The notes below the pieces were generated by a model. It saw only the letters and a program-made list of their open reading frames with translations. It was not told the origin of the DNA and did not search any database. Source: Calvatia gigantea (taxonomy: Eukaryota > Basidiomycota > Agaricomycetes > Agaricales > Lycoperdaceae). Taken from it: a stretch of 64,000 nucleotides of DNA. The stretch spans positions 2,480,001 through 2,544,000 of the forward strand of contig JACAAK010000003.1 of the NCBI GenBank assembly GCA_025093985.1, written 5' to 3'. The position numbers were made by a program, and so were the translations under genes. Shown one piece after another: positions 22,339 through 35,162 of this stretch. Each line of letters begins with the position of its first letter. Position 1 is the first letter of the stretch.

Positions 22339-23426
22339 TTAGAACGGGAAAAGTTGAATGTGACGGAGGGAAGTAGCTTCAACCACCGATGCGACCGAAC
22401 TGGCGCACCATGGCCGGTATGGAGGGTGGCTGGTGCCCCATGTCAACGTGAGGCGACGCAGTGAGGGTATCGCCCCTGATGCAAGGTACGTTCGTCCAAT
22501 CCCGCGCCGAAAGGCAATACTGATCGGCCGGACACAACGAGTTCCTCTAGCTTGGGACATCGCTGGTCCACCCGAGCCAATACACCACTGTCAACGTGAA
22601 GACCGTGCAACTCGAGGCGGCGAAAACGCAAAACCCGAGGACCCGGAACTTCCTCTGGTTCTAGGAAAGAGCCGTCGGACGGGCTGGACTTCTGCACCTC
22701 ATACTCCAACCTGTGGACATCCGAGGAACAAAGCACCCTCTGAATATGCTCATCATACTCGCGAGCACTGGACCCTTTAACACATAACCTTCCAATAGTG
22801 GAGCCCTCTGGCACGAGGTATGAAAGAAGGCCGTCGAGGATGCTAACATTGTCGAGAACAAGCTCGTCCATTTGCATCGGGTGAGAGGTGAAAGTAGGAT
22901 CAATATCCAGTTCTATCTCCGTAAGTTTGAGCCGTTTAAGGTTAGGAAATCTGAAGGCCAGGTCTTCGGACCATGAGAGTGACGCTCGAGATGTTAACGA
23001 CGTTCGGAGTAGAGCGCCGTCAATATGTAATTGTGTAAGGGTGTCCGCCGCAGTGACAAAACCGAGAAACCGTTCAGATTGGGTGGCTAATTCCCCACCC
23101 AAAACGAGGCTACGCAAATTGTTTAACCCCAGAAGTGACCGAACAGCTGCACGGTCCTTGGGAGACGCCGACACCCGCGAGAAGTCAGTGCATGGTCGGA
23201 GTGTCAAGTCCCGCACCAGAGAAGCGAGATAAGGATTGGCATCCAACGTTCGGGCGAGCGAAGCACAGGCGGAAAATGAATGGAGAGAGGGAGAGGCATA
23301 AAGCTTTCTACGAACGTGGTACAACCATGCTGGCGAGATTAAAGCAAGACGAGCGAAGTCTCTATCCCACCAGTGGTTGATACTGTCAAGAATGACGGGT
23401 ATCAGGTCCTCCACGAAGTGGCTCAT
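22339..23426 (-). CDS. F-box/leucine-rich-repeat protein with apparent C-terminal frameshift
   Basis: An N-terminal F-box-like segment (MSHFVEDLIPVILDSI, then FARLALISPAWLYHVRRKLY) is followed by irregular leucine-rich repeats such as NLRSLVLGGEL, FPNLKRLKLTEIEL and CPKLEELVVSG. Such proteins usually recruit substrates to SCF ubiquitin ligases. ATG 23426 is preferred to ATG 23501 because the F-box starts immediately after it. The frame from 23426 stops at 22443 with the tail GRYPHCVASR. The adjacent frame continues with GAIPSLRRLTLTWG and ends RHIQLFPF at 22339, which looks like the true last repeat. The switch falls near 22470-22490 and the only GT-AG pair there is 14 nt apart, too short for an intron. 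A one-base deletion or a sequence error is the simplest reading. Confidence 0.7.
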
Positions 23427-24120
23427 GGTCTGTGCGCCGCGTCTGGCTGGTCCTGTTGCTGATCCTGTTAGAAACACGCTTCCCTGGAAAGCATGCCACA
23501 ACCCACCTATGAAGTGCGTGGATTTGCAGCAAAGTGGTTACGAGTATTGATGGCTCATGCGCATGAGAAACAGGGGATAAATTGATAAACGTCTGAATGC
23601 GAGGAGGAAGCGTACTTGAGTGACAGTGATGACCAAAATCAATGTTTGACCACTAACCACCATGCATCAGAGACTTACATCAGTGCATCAGGCATGTGAT
23701 GCCACCGAGCTTCCACCCCCAGGCTCCAGTCCCTTCCCCACACGCTTAATACAAGAGGGCCAGAGGCTGTACAGGGCTCCCTCAGGCTCACCTGTCCGTG
23801 GTGCAGTTCGATGGTACCGCAAGTCTCTACTACGACTTTACCAAGTCCCATGATTGCTCTAGTTTTGAGCTGAGTCTGCTGACTCTTCCCTTGTTGACTG
23901 AGATCCGAGATGGCCACCCATATCCTTCAGCACTTTAGCATCGGCCCGGACGGACTTTGGTTTTAAATGGCAAAACCATTATGCTTCTGAACGCAATGGA
24001 GATCATTTCAAATGGTCCCTTCTTCAGGTCCCAAGTAAATCGCTCCTGACCCATTTTTTGTGAAGTCATAAAGATAGAGGCTCATTTTCCCTCTCATTAT
24101 CCCTCACCCTCCCCACATCC
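23427..24120. other. Divergent intergenic, F-box gene and amino acid transporter
   Basis: About 690 bp of presumed promoter for both divergent genes. Short open frames around 23662-23917 on both strands show no family signature. The sequence just before 24121 is CT-rich, as is common near fungal transcription starts. Confidence 0.5.
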
Positions 24121-26129
24121 ATGAACAAGAAACAGGTGCAACACCCGGAGGGGAACCGATCCCCTCGATTCATCCACAGTCCCCTCGGAGAACAAGACAA
24201 GGACAAGACAGACGTTTTCGTAGAAAGGGCAGATCATGATTTTCATTACAAGACTCTTAGTTGGCAGGTACGTGCTCGTTTGCATTGTGATCGACGCTCA
24301 TCACAGCTTTGTCCAGTTCGTTTCCCTGCTCATGATAGCAGAGATTGTGAGCAATGGCATGCTTTCGCTGCCCTCTTCTCTGGCAGTCGTCGGTATGGTT
24401 CTCCCCTTTTACTTTTTGTTGCTACTAAGCGGTAATTTTATATAGGTATTGTTCCCGCTCTCATCTTAGTAGGTACCATCCTCAGGCCGCAACGAACGAG
24501 GACCATTGATATCGGATGTGATAGATTGTGTTTCTGGGTATCTTCGGACTTTTCACAGCAAAACTCCTCGTTGACTTCAAACTGAACCACCCTAACGTAC
24601 ACAATATGTGAGTGCGTTGCTACTCCTCAGTTCCTCCCCCATGAATAAAGACCGCAGGGGTGATGCTGGTATGGTCATGGGCGGTCCTTTGCTCAGAGAA
24701 ATACTTTCTGCTGGGACGATCATATTCGCAGTGTGCGCAACGGTGGGTAATCATCCTGTAGTCTACTCCTCCCTACAATTTACACCCAAACATAGGGCTC
24801 ACAGCTGTTATCCGGGCAACAAGCCTTATCTTCACTATCCAACAACGGTCTCTGCTCAATGTACTTCGTCATCATTTTTGCCGCGGCCGCTCTTCTCGTG
24901 GCTCTTCCCCGCACCTTGGACCGATTGAGCTGGCTGGGCTTTTTGAGTGTGGCTTTCATCTCTCTGGCTGGGATACTCGCCATGATAGCTGCTGGAGCTA
25001 ACCCCGTACCGGACCGTACCATTTCCGCCACTATCCCCACCAATTTTTACCAGGCCTTTGTTGCAATCACCAATCCGGTACGTAAATACATTCCGCCCCT
25101 TTCTCTGACTATAAAATGTCTCCTTCAGGTTTTCTCTTATGCAGGTAAGCGATATACTCCTTGCGACCGCCAACGCTCACAGTCACGCTGCTGTTCCTTG
25201 AGGTCACTTCATGTAAAGTTCACTCGGCCATATTACGATTAACGCCCGATGAGCTCATGAACTTGGATTCCAGGTTCTTCATTCTCATATCTGAGATGCG
25301 AAGACCTCAGGATGCCATGAAAGTAAGACTCCAATAGTTTGCCTGTCGACGATAGACTTAGGTCCAACTTTGCGACGGATAGGCGGCTTGGTGTCTCCAG
25401 GTTTTCGCCACTGTATTTTACGCCGTGTTCGCTGTGGTGATGTAAGCCTTCTATCACACTGCAAAAGACCGACTGAAGCGAGGTGTTACAGCTACGTATA
25501 CATAGGGAATACCGTCGCCTCCCCGGCGGTGCTTTCTCTCCCTACAAGGTGGGCGAAGGGAGTCTGGGGGGTTGCACTGCCGAATCTTTTGATGTCAGTA
25601 TCAAGTGTTTGATTTCCGCGACTGCCCAACTCAATCACGCACAACAGTGCAGGGGGGATTATATTCCCATACCGCGGCTAAACTAGTTTTCGTCCGTTTT
25701 TTCCGCCACTCGCGGCACATTTACACACACACATTACTCGGGTGGAGCGTGTGGATCGTCTTGTGTATCCTTGCTGTTAGCGTGGCTTGTATTCTCGCCA
25801 TATCCGTACCCATCTTTTCTTATCTTATTGGGATCTCGGCTGCGCTTTTCGCTTCATGGTACACCTACGGCCTCGCTGGATTCTTTTGGTTGTACGATGT
25901 CGTCCACCTTGAAGGGAGAGGAAGCCTACGTAATCGACCAATTATGTTGGTTCTCTCCATCCTCACTATCGCTTCTGGTGCATTCATCTGCATCGCCGGG
26001 ACGTATGTAACGATTAAGGTATCAACGTCAATCTTTTTTCGGGGGTCGGTTGTATCTGAAATTTTCACTTTACAGTTGATTATCGACGCCTATGCGAGCC
26101 ACATTGTTGGACGGCCCTTTAGTTGTTGA
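24121..26129 (+). CDS. Amino acid transporter, Aa_trans (AVT/Mtr-like) family
   Basis: A multi-pass secondary transporter of the Aa_trans group, related to neutral amino acid permease Mtr and the vacuolar AVT proteins. The ATG at 24121 begins a hydrophilic leader, MNKKQVQHPEG, ending HYKTLSWQ before the first intron. The first helix is MIAEIVSNGMLSLPSSLAVVG, the classical family start. Later segments include FAVCATGSQLLSG, MYFVIIFAAAALLVALPRTL, LPRTLDRLSWLGFLSVAFIS, and FFILISEMRRPQDAMKA. The last exons hold four or more membrane helices, ending IDAYASHIVGRPFSC with TGA at 26127-26129. At least eight short exons are needed. Plasma-membrane or vacuolar location and substrate cannot be decided from sequence. 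Confidence 0.82.
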
Positions 26130-26463
26130 AGGAACGGGTGAATGATTATGTATAGAAACACCCATACACATACATTTTCCTGGACCTAGTAGCAGTGGTT
26201 GATAGCTTTGAAACTTTGGGGACAACTTGAAAGAGAAATTTAGAGCTGAGTTTCCAAGCTCGTGATTGGCGGACACTTGCCGAGCTGAGGTGAGGCGCCT
26301 TGGCCCTTGCCACTTGCGGGCACGCACGACCGTGCCTGATGCAGATACATGATGACTTGATGGCGCAAGTTGGACCATAACATCACCGCCGTACTCGGCC
26401 CTCATCACAAGCACTCATCCCCTCTTCCGTCCCCAAGGCGGCCCCTACCCGTGTGCCCTCCGT
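26130..26463. other. Intergenic between two co-oriented genes
   Basis: 3' flank of the amino acid transporter and promoter of the acyltransferase. A CT-rich stretch precedes the ATG at 26464. No other feature is visible. Confidence 0.55.
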
Positions 26464-27978
26464 ATGTCGGGTAGACCAGAATTATATACTCTACCGATCT
26501 CAGCGCGTCCCCCGACGCCATGGACGCAGACACTCAAGTCGATAGCGTTCTTCATCCTGTGGCTCTTTGGCTGCCTTACGATCAATGTCTCCCAGTTCGT
26601 CATCTTACTTCCAATTAGGCTTCTACCTTTCCGGTCGGCAAGGAGACTCTATTATGAAGGGGTGCGCTGGACAAAAGGGTGCTTTGGGTGCCTCTTAAGT
26701 GCGTGCATCGGACTCGAACGGCTGTGAAGCACTAACGGGCTGTGTGGACCTATAGTCCTGATGTGCCAGTGGTTCGCGCCGACCAAATTACGGGTCACCT
26801 TTGAGACGCAGGGTGCAGGAAAATTCAGCAAAGAGGAAATAGAACGGATAGTGGTGAGGAACGCCGAGGGGGAGGTCTCCTCTTTGAACCTGCCCACCAA
26901 ATTTGTCCTAACGGCTAACCATCAAGTGAGTACTTCTTTGATACTTCGCCTTCTAGCATTACTAACTGTTGGTTGGAGGTTTATGCGGATTGGTGGTATG
27001 CCTGGTGCTTGCTGTATTTCATTGGGCCGTGCGGAGTACATAGACACATGTTTATCACCCTGAAGAAGAGTCTCCAATGGGTCCCTATCGTCGGATGGGT
27101 AACTAGAGAACACACCGGTGCCAGGAGCTTCGCTAATAAAGCAGTAGGGCATGCAGTTCTTCAACTTCATATTCCTTGCCCGTTCGTGGGCTCATGACCG
27201 GGTACAACTTGCGTTACAACTAGCGTCTCTGGGAAAAGAAGCGAGGAAAGAAGATAGGCCTTTCTGTTTTCTGCTCTATCCAGAAGGTACCTTGGTCAGT
27301 AAGGATACCCGGCCGGTTAGCCGAAAGTTTGCAGAAAAGATGGGCATTGTGCGTTTCGCTCGAGTGCTACTCTTTATAACAACTAATTTATCTTCTTGGA
27401 TAGCCCGACATGAAGAATTTGCTTTTGCCTAGATCGACAGGCCTGCATTACAGTCTACGGTCCCTCGCTCCTTATATTCCTGACTTAAAGTTGCTCGATT
27501 TGACAGTAGTGTATCCTGGTGAGCTCCATGTGTGTTAGATTCATGATGCTTACTGACAAGAGTAGGTGTTCCCCCTATGGGCTATGGCCAGAGCTACTAT
27601 ACCCTACGATCCATATTCGCTAATGGCGTTCCTCCGCCAGCTATCCACGTTCACATACGTCTGTTTGATGTTCGGGAGCACATCCCGATAGGCGACTCGC
27701 CCGCAACCGCCTCGGGGGCGAGCGCCTTTTCCAAGAATGAAGTTGACATACCCGGGGAAGAAAAGGAAAAGTTTGACACATGGCTTGGGAACCTATGGAG
27801 GGAGAAGGATGAGGCAATCACGAAATATTACGAGACTGGCACTCTGGACACGTTTCCTGAGGGTTCAACTCCTATAGAAATTCCGCTCAAACTTCGGCGC
27901 AAACGCGAAATCCTGGACGCTTTCTGTTTTTTCTTTCCAGCTGGTGTTGCCTATTTGTTGGGCAAAGGAAGGCGCTAG
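26464..27978 (+). CDS. PlsC-type acyltransferase (lysophospholipid acyltransferase)
   Basis: An integral membrane acyltransferase of the PlsC/LPLAT superfamily, closest in layout to LCLAT1/AGPAT5 and yeast Cst26-type enzymes that remodel phosphatidylinositol or cardiolipin. The N-terminal membrane helix is IAFFILWLFGCLTINVSQF. Motif I reads NHQVYADW, which fits NHx4D, the catalytic His-Asp pair. Motif II-like GPCGVHRHMFITLKKSLQWVP and motif III YPEGTLVSKDT follow. A C-terminal hydrophobic segment (FCFFFPAGVAYLLG) suggests a second membrane contact, probably in the ER. Four or more introns are needed, including ones near 26720, 26925 and 27345. The stop is TAG at 27976-27978. The exact lipid substrate is inferred only from family. 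Confidence 0.82.
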
Positions 27979-28104
27979 ATTCGAAGAATACCTGGGAATG
28001 GCACAAAGTCTGTAGATTTGTATGACTCTTCTTTTATGGAGATTGTGGATAATACCTCATGACACACATTGTACCCAACTTGTCTATACTAACGTTCAAA
28101 TTTA

Positions 28105-28518
28105 TTATTGTGATCCTCTCTTGCTCTGAATTTGGTTCACTAGGTAGAGACTAGCGTCCAGGAAGCGTTCGACACAGTTCACCAAACAGCTTTCTTCGCT
28201 TCGCGAGAACGAGTTACCGGGCGTGCTTGTGATGCATCTGGGAAAGACGTGGTGAGCGTGGCGTATATGTTGTAAGGATGTGGCACACTTGTCCCAACAC
28301 GTGGAAGTCAACTGGTGGATGGTTGACTGAACTCTAGCCTGGTGGGCAGTCGGAACGGCGTCAAGGTCGGAATTGATTGGTGCCCCAGCAGCAAACCTAC
28401 TTGGTTCTGTTCCTGTTCAATGAACTGTGCGAGTTCTTTCTGTATGAATGTTCAGCTTTTGGAATTACGCAGTATAACGAGGACGTACTTGTGTCGCGGG
28501 ATCCAGCTGCTCAGCCAT
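28105..28518 (-). CDS. TIM8: Mitochondrial intermembrane-space chaperone Tim8
   Basis: A small Tim of about 83 residues, assembled here from four exons and easy to miss because no exon is long. Exon 1 (MAEQLDPATQ) starts at ATG 28516-28518 and is followed by a GTACGT donor. Exon 2 encodes KELAQFIEQEQNQ and is followed by a GTAGGT donor. Exon 3 encodes ARVQSTIHQLTSTCWDK. Exon 4 begins with the second cysteine of the first motif and ends NQIQSKRGSQ. The twin CX3C motifs are CWDKC and CLVNC, which form the intramolecular disulfides of small Tims. Tim8 pairs with Tim13 to escort hydrophobic precursors such as Tim23 to the inner membrane. It lies convergent to the acyltransferase and divergent from IES1 copy 2. 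The stop is TAA at 28105-28107. Confidence 0.9.
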
Positions 28519-29016
28519 TCTGGTAAGAGTGTATGACCAGAAAAGGAATTCAAGAATTCAAAGATGGACTGCTGACGTAATGTTGTAAACTGTTGGACTT
28601 TGCTGTAGGCGATGTCATCTTCTGCATGGAGTTGGGTCGGATTTGGCAAAGGATCTAGAAATCCTGTCACGTCAACATGGATGTCCGCAAGCCATATCTA
28701 CAATCAATACCGGTTCAGAAAATCAAGGTGCTTCGTCTGTTTCTGACCGAACACTGGGTAACTCCGGTCTTTGTGTAATCGAACCAATACTGCACCCTCA
28801 TTCACCTTCACAAGGAATTGCTTAGATATTATAGGGCATCATTCATTTTTACGACATACCATCGCTTACTTACCACGAAGCAACACTTCTTCTCGAGGTA
28901 CACGTGAGAGCATTTAGCGGTCTCACCCGTCGCGTTCGATTATTCAAAGTTTGGGAAATGCAGGGCGTCTGGGCCTGTTAAGCTTCCTTGCCTCGTGTTC
29001 ACACTATCCTTGCTTC
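28519..29016. other. Divergent intergenic, TIM8 and IES1 copy 2
   Basis: About 500 bp of presumed shared promoter. Short open frames on both strands are shadows without family character. Confidence 0.5.
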
Positions 29017-31286
29017 ATGGCTTCCACGTCCGCAACTGGCCCATCTCACCAGAATCTACCTGCCTGGCCACCTGAGCCTATTCCACCGTCAGTTTTCTCA
29101 TTCACGAATGGACTACAAACACTCTTACCATTGAACCACCTTTAGAGTTGGATACCTGAGTCGGAAGGCTCTGCCAATTAAGCGCAATGACGCAGAGCCC
29201 CTCACCCGTGAAGATGTCCAATTTGACCTCCTCAACTACATTTTTTCGGATACTACTGCCGCTTTCACCAGCACCACTCCTGGGAAAACGTCAAAAATCT
29301 CTTTCTCCGAGCTCTACATCAATGCTTTGTACGGCTCTGCCAAGTGTTCAAAGGTCCTCAAAGACAAAATGATCGACACACCAGCTTTTGCAACGGAGTT
29401 AGCCAAGTTCTCCCTACTCACTAACGTCGGTCGGATTAATACAACGATGGCCTGTAAGATGCCGTTCTATCGCCTTCGTCGGAATGACACCATTCATTTA
29501 AGACTTCTTTAGTTTTCCCAGAAATGAAAACGGCGCTACGAACTTATCATCCCGTCCCGTCGCTCCAAAAAACAGATGGGAATGCACAAGACGCTCCCCG
29601 CATAAAGAACTGCCTTAAGGCTGCTCTACTGGCTCACGAGCTTAGAACGATCCCACCATCAACTCCAGAAGAAATTCTTTCGAAGGGCGTGAGTGTTACG
29701 AACGTGCCGTAATGAAACGCCAGTGTTCACATCCATTTTCTTCAAGCAAGCGGGTCAGAAACCTCCCACCAGCGTCGTCAACTTGATTTTTGTACTTGCC
29801 AATCATGCTGCTGTGAGCTGTTTGTTATGAATTACATTTTGTCTAACCCAATTCACCTCACCGGTTTTTAGCCTTTGGCCACGGTCCACTTTGATGGCTC
29901 ACTCAACTTCCTAGATCTTTTCCTCCCTAAGAAGGGTCTGGCCTCACAAGATCGCGCCGGAGTGTTCCTCTGGTTGATATACTACTACCTAGAGGATTCA
30001 GATGGACCTAATCCATGGGATGATGACCATTCCAGAGCTAATCGAGCCAAGGCACCCAAAATGCGGTACCTCAGCGAGGCGGAGCAAAAAATGGAGAATG
30101 TCGACACACAGGATGAATTAGAATGGGGACGAAAGATGACTGCGCAACGGAACATATTCTTGCAGCGCCTTGTCGCTTCAGTAGAAAACGAGAAGAAGCC
30201 CCGTAATCCAACCGTGCCCCATTTCATACCAGGTATCTTCTCATGTTTCTCTCCGCCGGCAACCCTGAATCACACTTGCCCTACCAGCTCCAGAAGCCAA
30301 CCCACCCCGTTCTCGGACGGCAAACCGCCAACACGAAGCGCCTAAGGATGATGTTGGTTTCATGTATTACGTTCCGGGGCCCAACCGTGAAAGGCAACCC
30401 CCGCCACCTCCTGTGCATTCCCGAAGTCCAGGTAAGAAATGCAGCCGTTGGGATTTCTCAAAAAGGGTAACGAGTTCTCACCGATTGACTGTTTTAGTCG
30501 CCCCTATGACGGAACAGCATCGTCGGTACTCATATTCTGGACCTCGCCATCATGGCGAAGAGCGATCGATGCTCGAACGTAAGTATATTTACGTGCCCAT
30601 GTTCGAGAACGCCACCTCACGCTTTTACAGAAGCCTGGCATATCGTAAACACCACAGACCCTCTTGGAAATTCCGATGATGAGGTCATGGACGACCACGT
30701 CAGACAAGACTATCGTGGGTTATTTTATTTTATTTTATTTTGCAAGTCGCGCTCATCAGCGCTTTGCGACTAACTTTAATGACGCCATCCAGGACGTCGT
30801 TTGGATGTCATTAGTCGGGTATTCGGTGGTCCAAACCCTCCATCCCAACAACTACAACACCAGCACCAACCATCGCAGCGCCATCATCACCAGCGGCACC
30901 ATTCCCAACCCCAACAGCGGCACCACCAACAGTCGCGAGAACGGCCAGAGGAATCTCAAAGGCAGGAACAACCGGAACAGGAGCAAGCAGATACCCGGTT
31001 TGAAGATTTGCCGTACCACAGCCCAGGACTTCATCCCCACCATTCACATCACCGGCCTCAATATATTCCATCGAGACATGAGCCACATGAGCGAGGACAG
31101 TATTCATCCCCAGCGCAAGGCCCATCCTCACGCGGTGTTGCTAGCGTACAGGTTCCTTCGTTGGCAGTACGAACAACTAGTTCCAACAATAGCTCCGGAC
31201 CTGCGCCCGCATCATCAATGTCTTCAGTTTCTCCCTTAACCCGGAATATTATACGGTTGCCGCGAACATCCACCTCTCGAAAATGA
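29017..31286 (+). CDS. INO80 complex subunit Ies1-like, copy 2, with His/Gln-rich tail
   Basis: A second Ies1-type protein. ATG 29017 opens MASTSATGPSHQNLPAWPP; an intron (GTCAGT to CTTTAG) joins this to VGYLSRKALPIKRNDAEPLT. The conserved core reads REDVQFDLLNYIFSDTTAAF, LLTNVGRINTTMA, FPEMKTALRTYHPVPSLQ and DAPRIKNCLKAA. A third block, PPTSVVNLIFVLANHAAPLA, leads to a helical VFLWLIYYYLED. The tail repeats the C-terminal module of copy 1 (AWHIVNTTDPLGNSDDEVMD, RRLDVISRVFGGPNPP), then diverges into a His/Gln/Pro-rich region of about 100 residues. The stop is TGA at 31284-31286. By family it should act in the nucleus in INO80. Whether both copies are incorporated is unknown. It is the copy closer to the usual Ies1 pattern. 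Confidence 0.82.
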
Positions 31287-32046
31287 ATTGGATGGGCTGC
31301 ACGATTGTTCCAATCTCTTGTTTATACGACTATTTTATTTTTTCTTTCCTCATTACGTATCGGACAGGGATGGTTGTTTTCAAATTGCTGTCTGGTGTTT
31401 GCTCTTGATGTGCTCTCCCTTTGCCTCTGTATCTTGTAAAGCCAATTTCACTCAGCGTTTCAAATCTCAAACTCGATGTTGGTCAGTTCTATTAATGATC
31501 GGGTTGGACATCATATAAAGGTGCGAGGTCTGTTTCGTTGAGATTTACTGCATAAATTTCTCGGATGTAAGGTATCGCAGATAGTTCATGATGTGATTGT
31601 ACAGTGTACACAAGGCACAGCCCCTTGTAAAGCCGCACAGCGAGCGGGCAACAGTAGCAGAAACGAGTGTGAGAGAGTAGGAGGAGTGGTATCCCCTTCC
31701 CACCTGGGTGAGGGCATTGAGAAAACAGCAAACCAAGACAAAAAGAAAAGCAAAAAAGGTGGGAATCAAAAATACAACGCCAGATGAACCAAAACGGTAA
31801 AGCAGGGAGGAGGTTGAGATGAACAATAACTTAGCGGTGGGAAAGGTAAAGTACATGGCGCAAGAAAAGGAATGAGCGCGAAGAAAAAGCAAGAACCTTG
31901 TCTTGCAATGAATACAAACCAAAGGGGATCAAAAATAAAAGTCCAGCAACAATAGAATAAATCGAAAGGGTGTTGCCGAACCCTGAATATCTGCAAAAAG
32001 TGGAAGGGACGGAGACCAAAGGACAATAGCGAAGAACTCTTCTTGT
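31287..32046. other. Intergenic between convergent genes
   Basis: About 760 bp between the ends of IES1 copy 2 and the hypothetical gene. T-rich beyond 31290 and A-rich toward 31990, consistent with 3' UTRs. Several open frames on the minus strand here are hydrophobic only because of T-richness; I see no supported gene. Confidence 0.55.
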
Positions 32047-33367
32047 TTAGAAAGCCCCAGGATAAGCCAAGGCAGGATGTTCGAATCCGGTGCGCTCTCT
32101 CGGCATGAGATCAGCAGGTGCACTATGGCGCTTCCATTTGGACTTTCGGCCATCCATATCCAACTCCATGGCCTCTGCTGGTAGTGGTAAAGGCATGGTT
32201 CTCCTTGCCGCATTCCTGGTCAAAGAACCAGGCATTGCGTTAATAACAGCTGGCGTGGTATGCGGCTTCTGCTGGGGAGATGACAAAGTCCGCCTGCGGA
32301 GAGTGGATAGCATGTCGTGTGTTCGACGTTCCCGCGCATCAAGAATTTTCAAATTAGTCTCAGTGAGCTGCATCGAAGGTATTAATGTGGCCTTTGGGGT
32401 GACCACAGTCGTGACTCGTAAATCTGAAGGGAATGGAGAGGCTGACGGTTTGGGTGGGGGTATGGTGACGGGGATCCTTTGACCCGTGGGTTGTGAAACA
32501 GAGGCCGAGTTTGACTTGAGTGCACGAGCTGGCATCTTCAAACGGCCGATCTCTATTGTGGCCGGCTTGTTTGAGGGGGCTGAGAGTGGCGCAGCTGCGG
32601 GGGGGCACAGCCCGTCAACGATTGTGGTGGAACGTGTCGAAGCCAAGGTTTTCAAGCGAGCAGAAATTTGGTCTAAAGACGGTAATGCTTGGGCTGCCTT
32701 GTTTGCCCTGGAAATGACATTGGCTTTGGATATTCGGATATTATCTCTCGGGAGGCGGAAGTCAACTTGTTCAATCCATGGATGGCATGTAGCCAGGTTT
32801 GGTTTGTCGTTCTCCTGCTGGAGGGAATCAAACAGGGCCAAAGGTGATACAAGACCGGGAGAAGGGAGGGAATAGTGGAAGATAGCAGGAGAGTCGGGAG
32901 GTGTCTTTGGGGTGACTGTCGCCGTTGGGGAAGGCGGTGCAGCAATTTTTGAAAGGAAGAGCGCACGACGTTCAGCTAAACAGAATAAGGGAACACATTC
33001 GCAAAGAAAGAGGGGGAACGAACACACCCAGCTTGTTCCTATGCACTTTATAGGCAATCTCTTTGCGGAGGTCGACATCCTTCTTTGCGCCGACGAGAGC
33101 GTTTCTCTCTCTTGACGCCTTTAACAAGGCCTCAAACCGTTCTCTTTCAAGACCCTTATTGTTCAACGGAGCATCGGGAGGACAAAGGGGGGAAAGGTGT
33201 TTAGAAAAGCTGGTATGAGTGGGGGGAGGAGTGAGGAGGGTTGGTCTGAAGGTATCTTTATCCGGCTCTGGAAAGGAGAGGTTGCGAAAAGGAGAGTAAG
33301 GCTCCGGAAAGCGCTCCTGAGGAGGTGCAGGAGAGATGTGGATTGCAGGAACAAGAGAGCACGCCAT
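32047..33367 (-). CDS. Hypothetical disordered basic protein
   Basis: I recognise no family. From ATG 33367 the protein opens MACSLVPAIHISPAPP. A first exon of about 110 residues ends with a charged helix-prone segment (LERERFEALLKASRERNALV and KKDVDLRKEIAYKVHRNKL). After one intron near 32985-33010, the second exon begins around RRALFLSKIAAPPSP. It is rich in Pro, Ser, Thr and Lys/Arg, with a possible amphipathic helix at SRANKAAQALPSLDQISARL. The end reads RKSKWKRHSAPADLMPRERT, then YPGAF and a stop at 32047-32049. The KWKRHSAP stretch may be a phosphorylation or nuclear-import motif (inference). An upstream ATG at 33409 would add a hydrophobic start (MAGHFPFILFVSLS) but seems less likely. 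Confidence 0.6.
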
Positions 33368-33576
33368 GGATAAAGAAACAAAGAGGATGAAGGGAAAGTG
33401 GCCAGCCACGGGAGGAAGGAGGAAGGAGGAAGAGCAGAGGTTGGTGTGGGTTTGAAGGGGGTGTATTAGTATCTTACTCGGATCGATAGGACAACGACGA
33501 TGTGTACACAGAGCAAACTACAATCACACAACACATGGCAACCTAACGCCTTGGCATCACTTTCCCACCTCTTCAT

Positions 33577-34843
<1,267 letters not shown>

Positions 34844-35162
34844 CGTTCTAGATTCCAGTAACTGGGTTGTTGTAGGATCCAAAAGGAATTGCGAGGCAGA
34901 ATGCGCGCCCGATTATAAATTTACACTTTGCAAATTTTGGCAGTTTGATCAAATCTTCCTATCCATATCTTATCTGATCTCGCAACACCCCAGCCATTGC
35001 CTGTCGTTCAGTCATCCACACCGCCGGGTCTCCTTCTCGACCAACTCAAGGCACGACACTCAATCTCAACTAAATCACCCAAAGGGGATCGCTACCACCG
35101 CTCTGCCTGTTTCTATTGTTTGCCATGTTGTACACTTTGGCCGTATTCGATCCCGCTCCCTC
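34844..35162. other. Intergenic, LYS1 promoter
   Basis: Promoter region of LYS1 and the 3' flank of the degenerate SDR. A plus-strand open frame (34779-35354) covers it but has no recognisable protein character. Confidence 0.5.

Noticed and set aside
31287..32046. Hydrophobic minus-strand frames suggesting a membrane protein
   Set aside because: Hydrophobicity comes from T-rich 3' UTR sequence (F/L/V codons); no conserved motifs or starts.
32075..32095. tRNA B-box-like sequence GTTCGAATCC
   Set aside because: It lies inside the coding exon of the hypothetical gene (reverse strand encodes TGFEHP) and no A-box or cloverleaf surrounds it.
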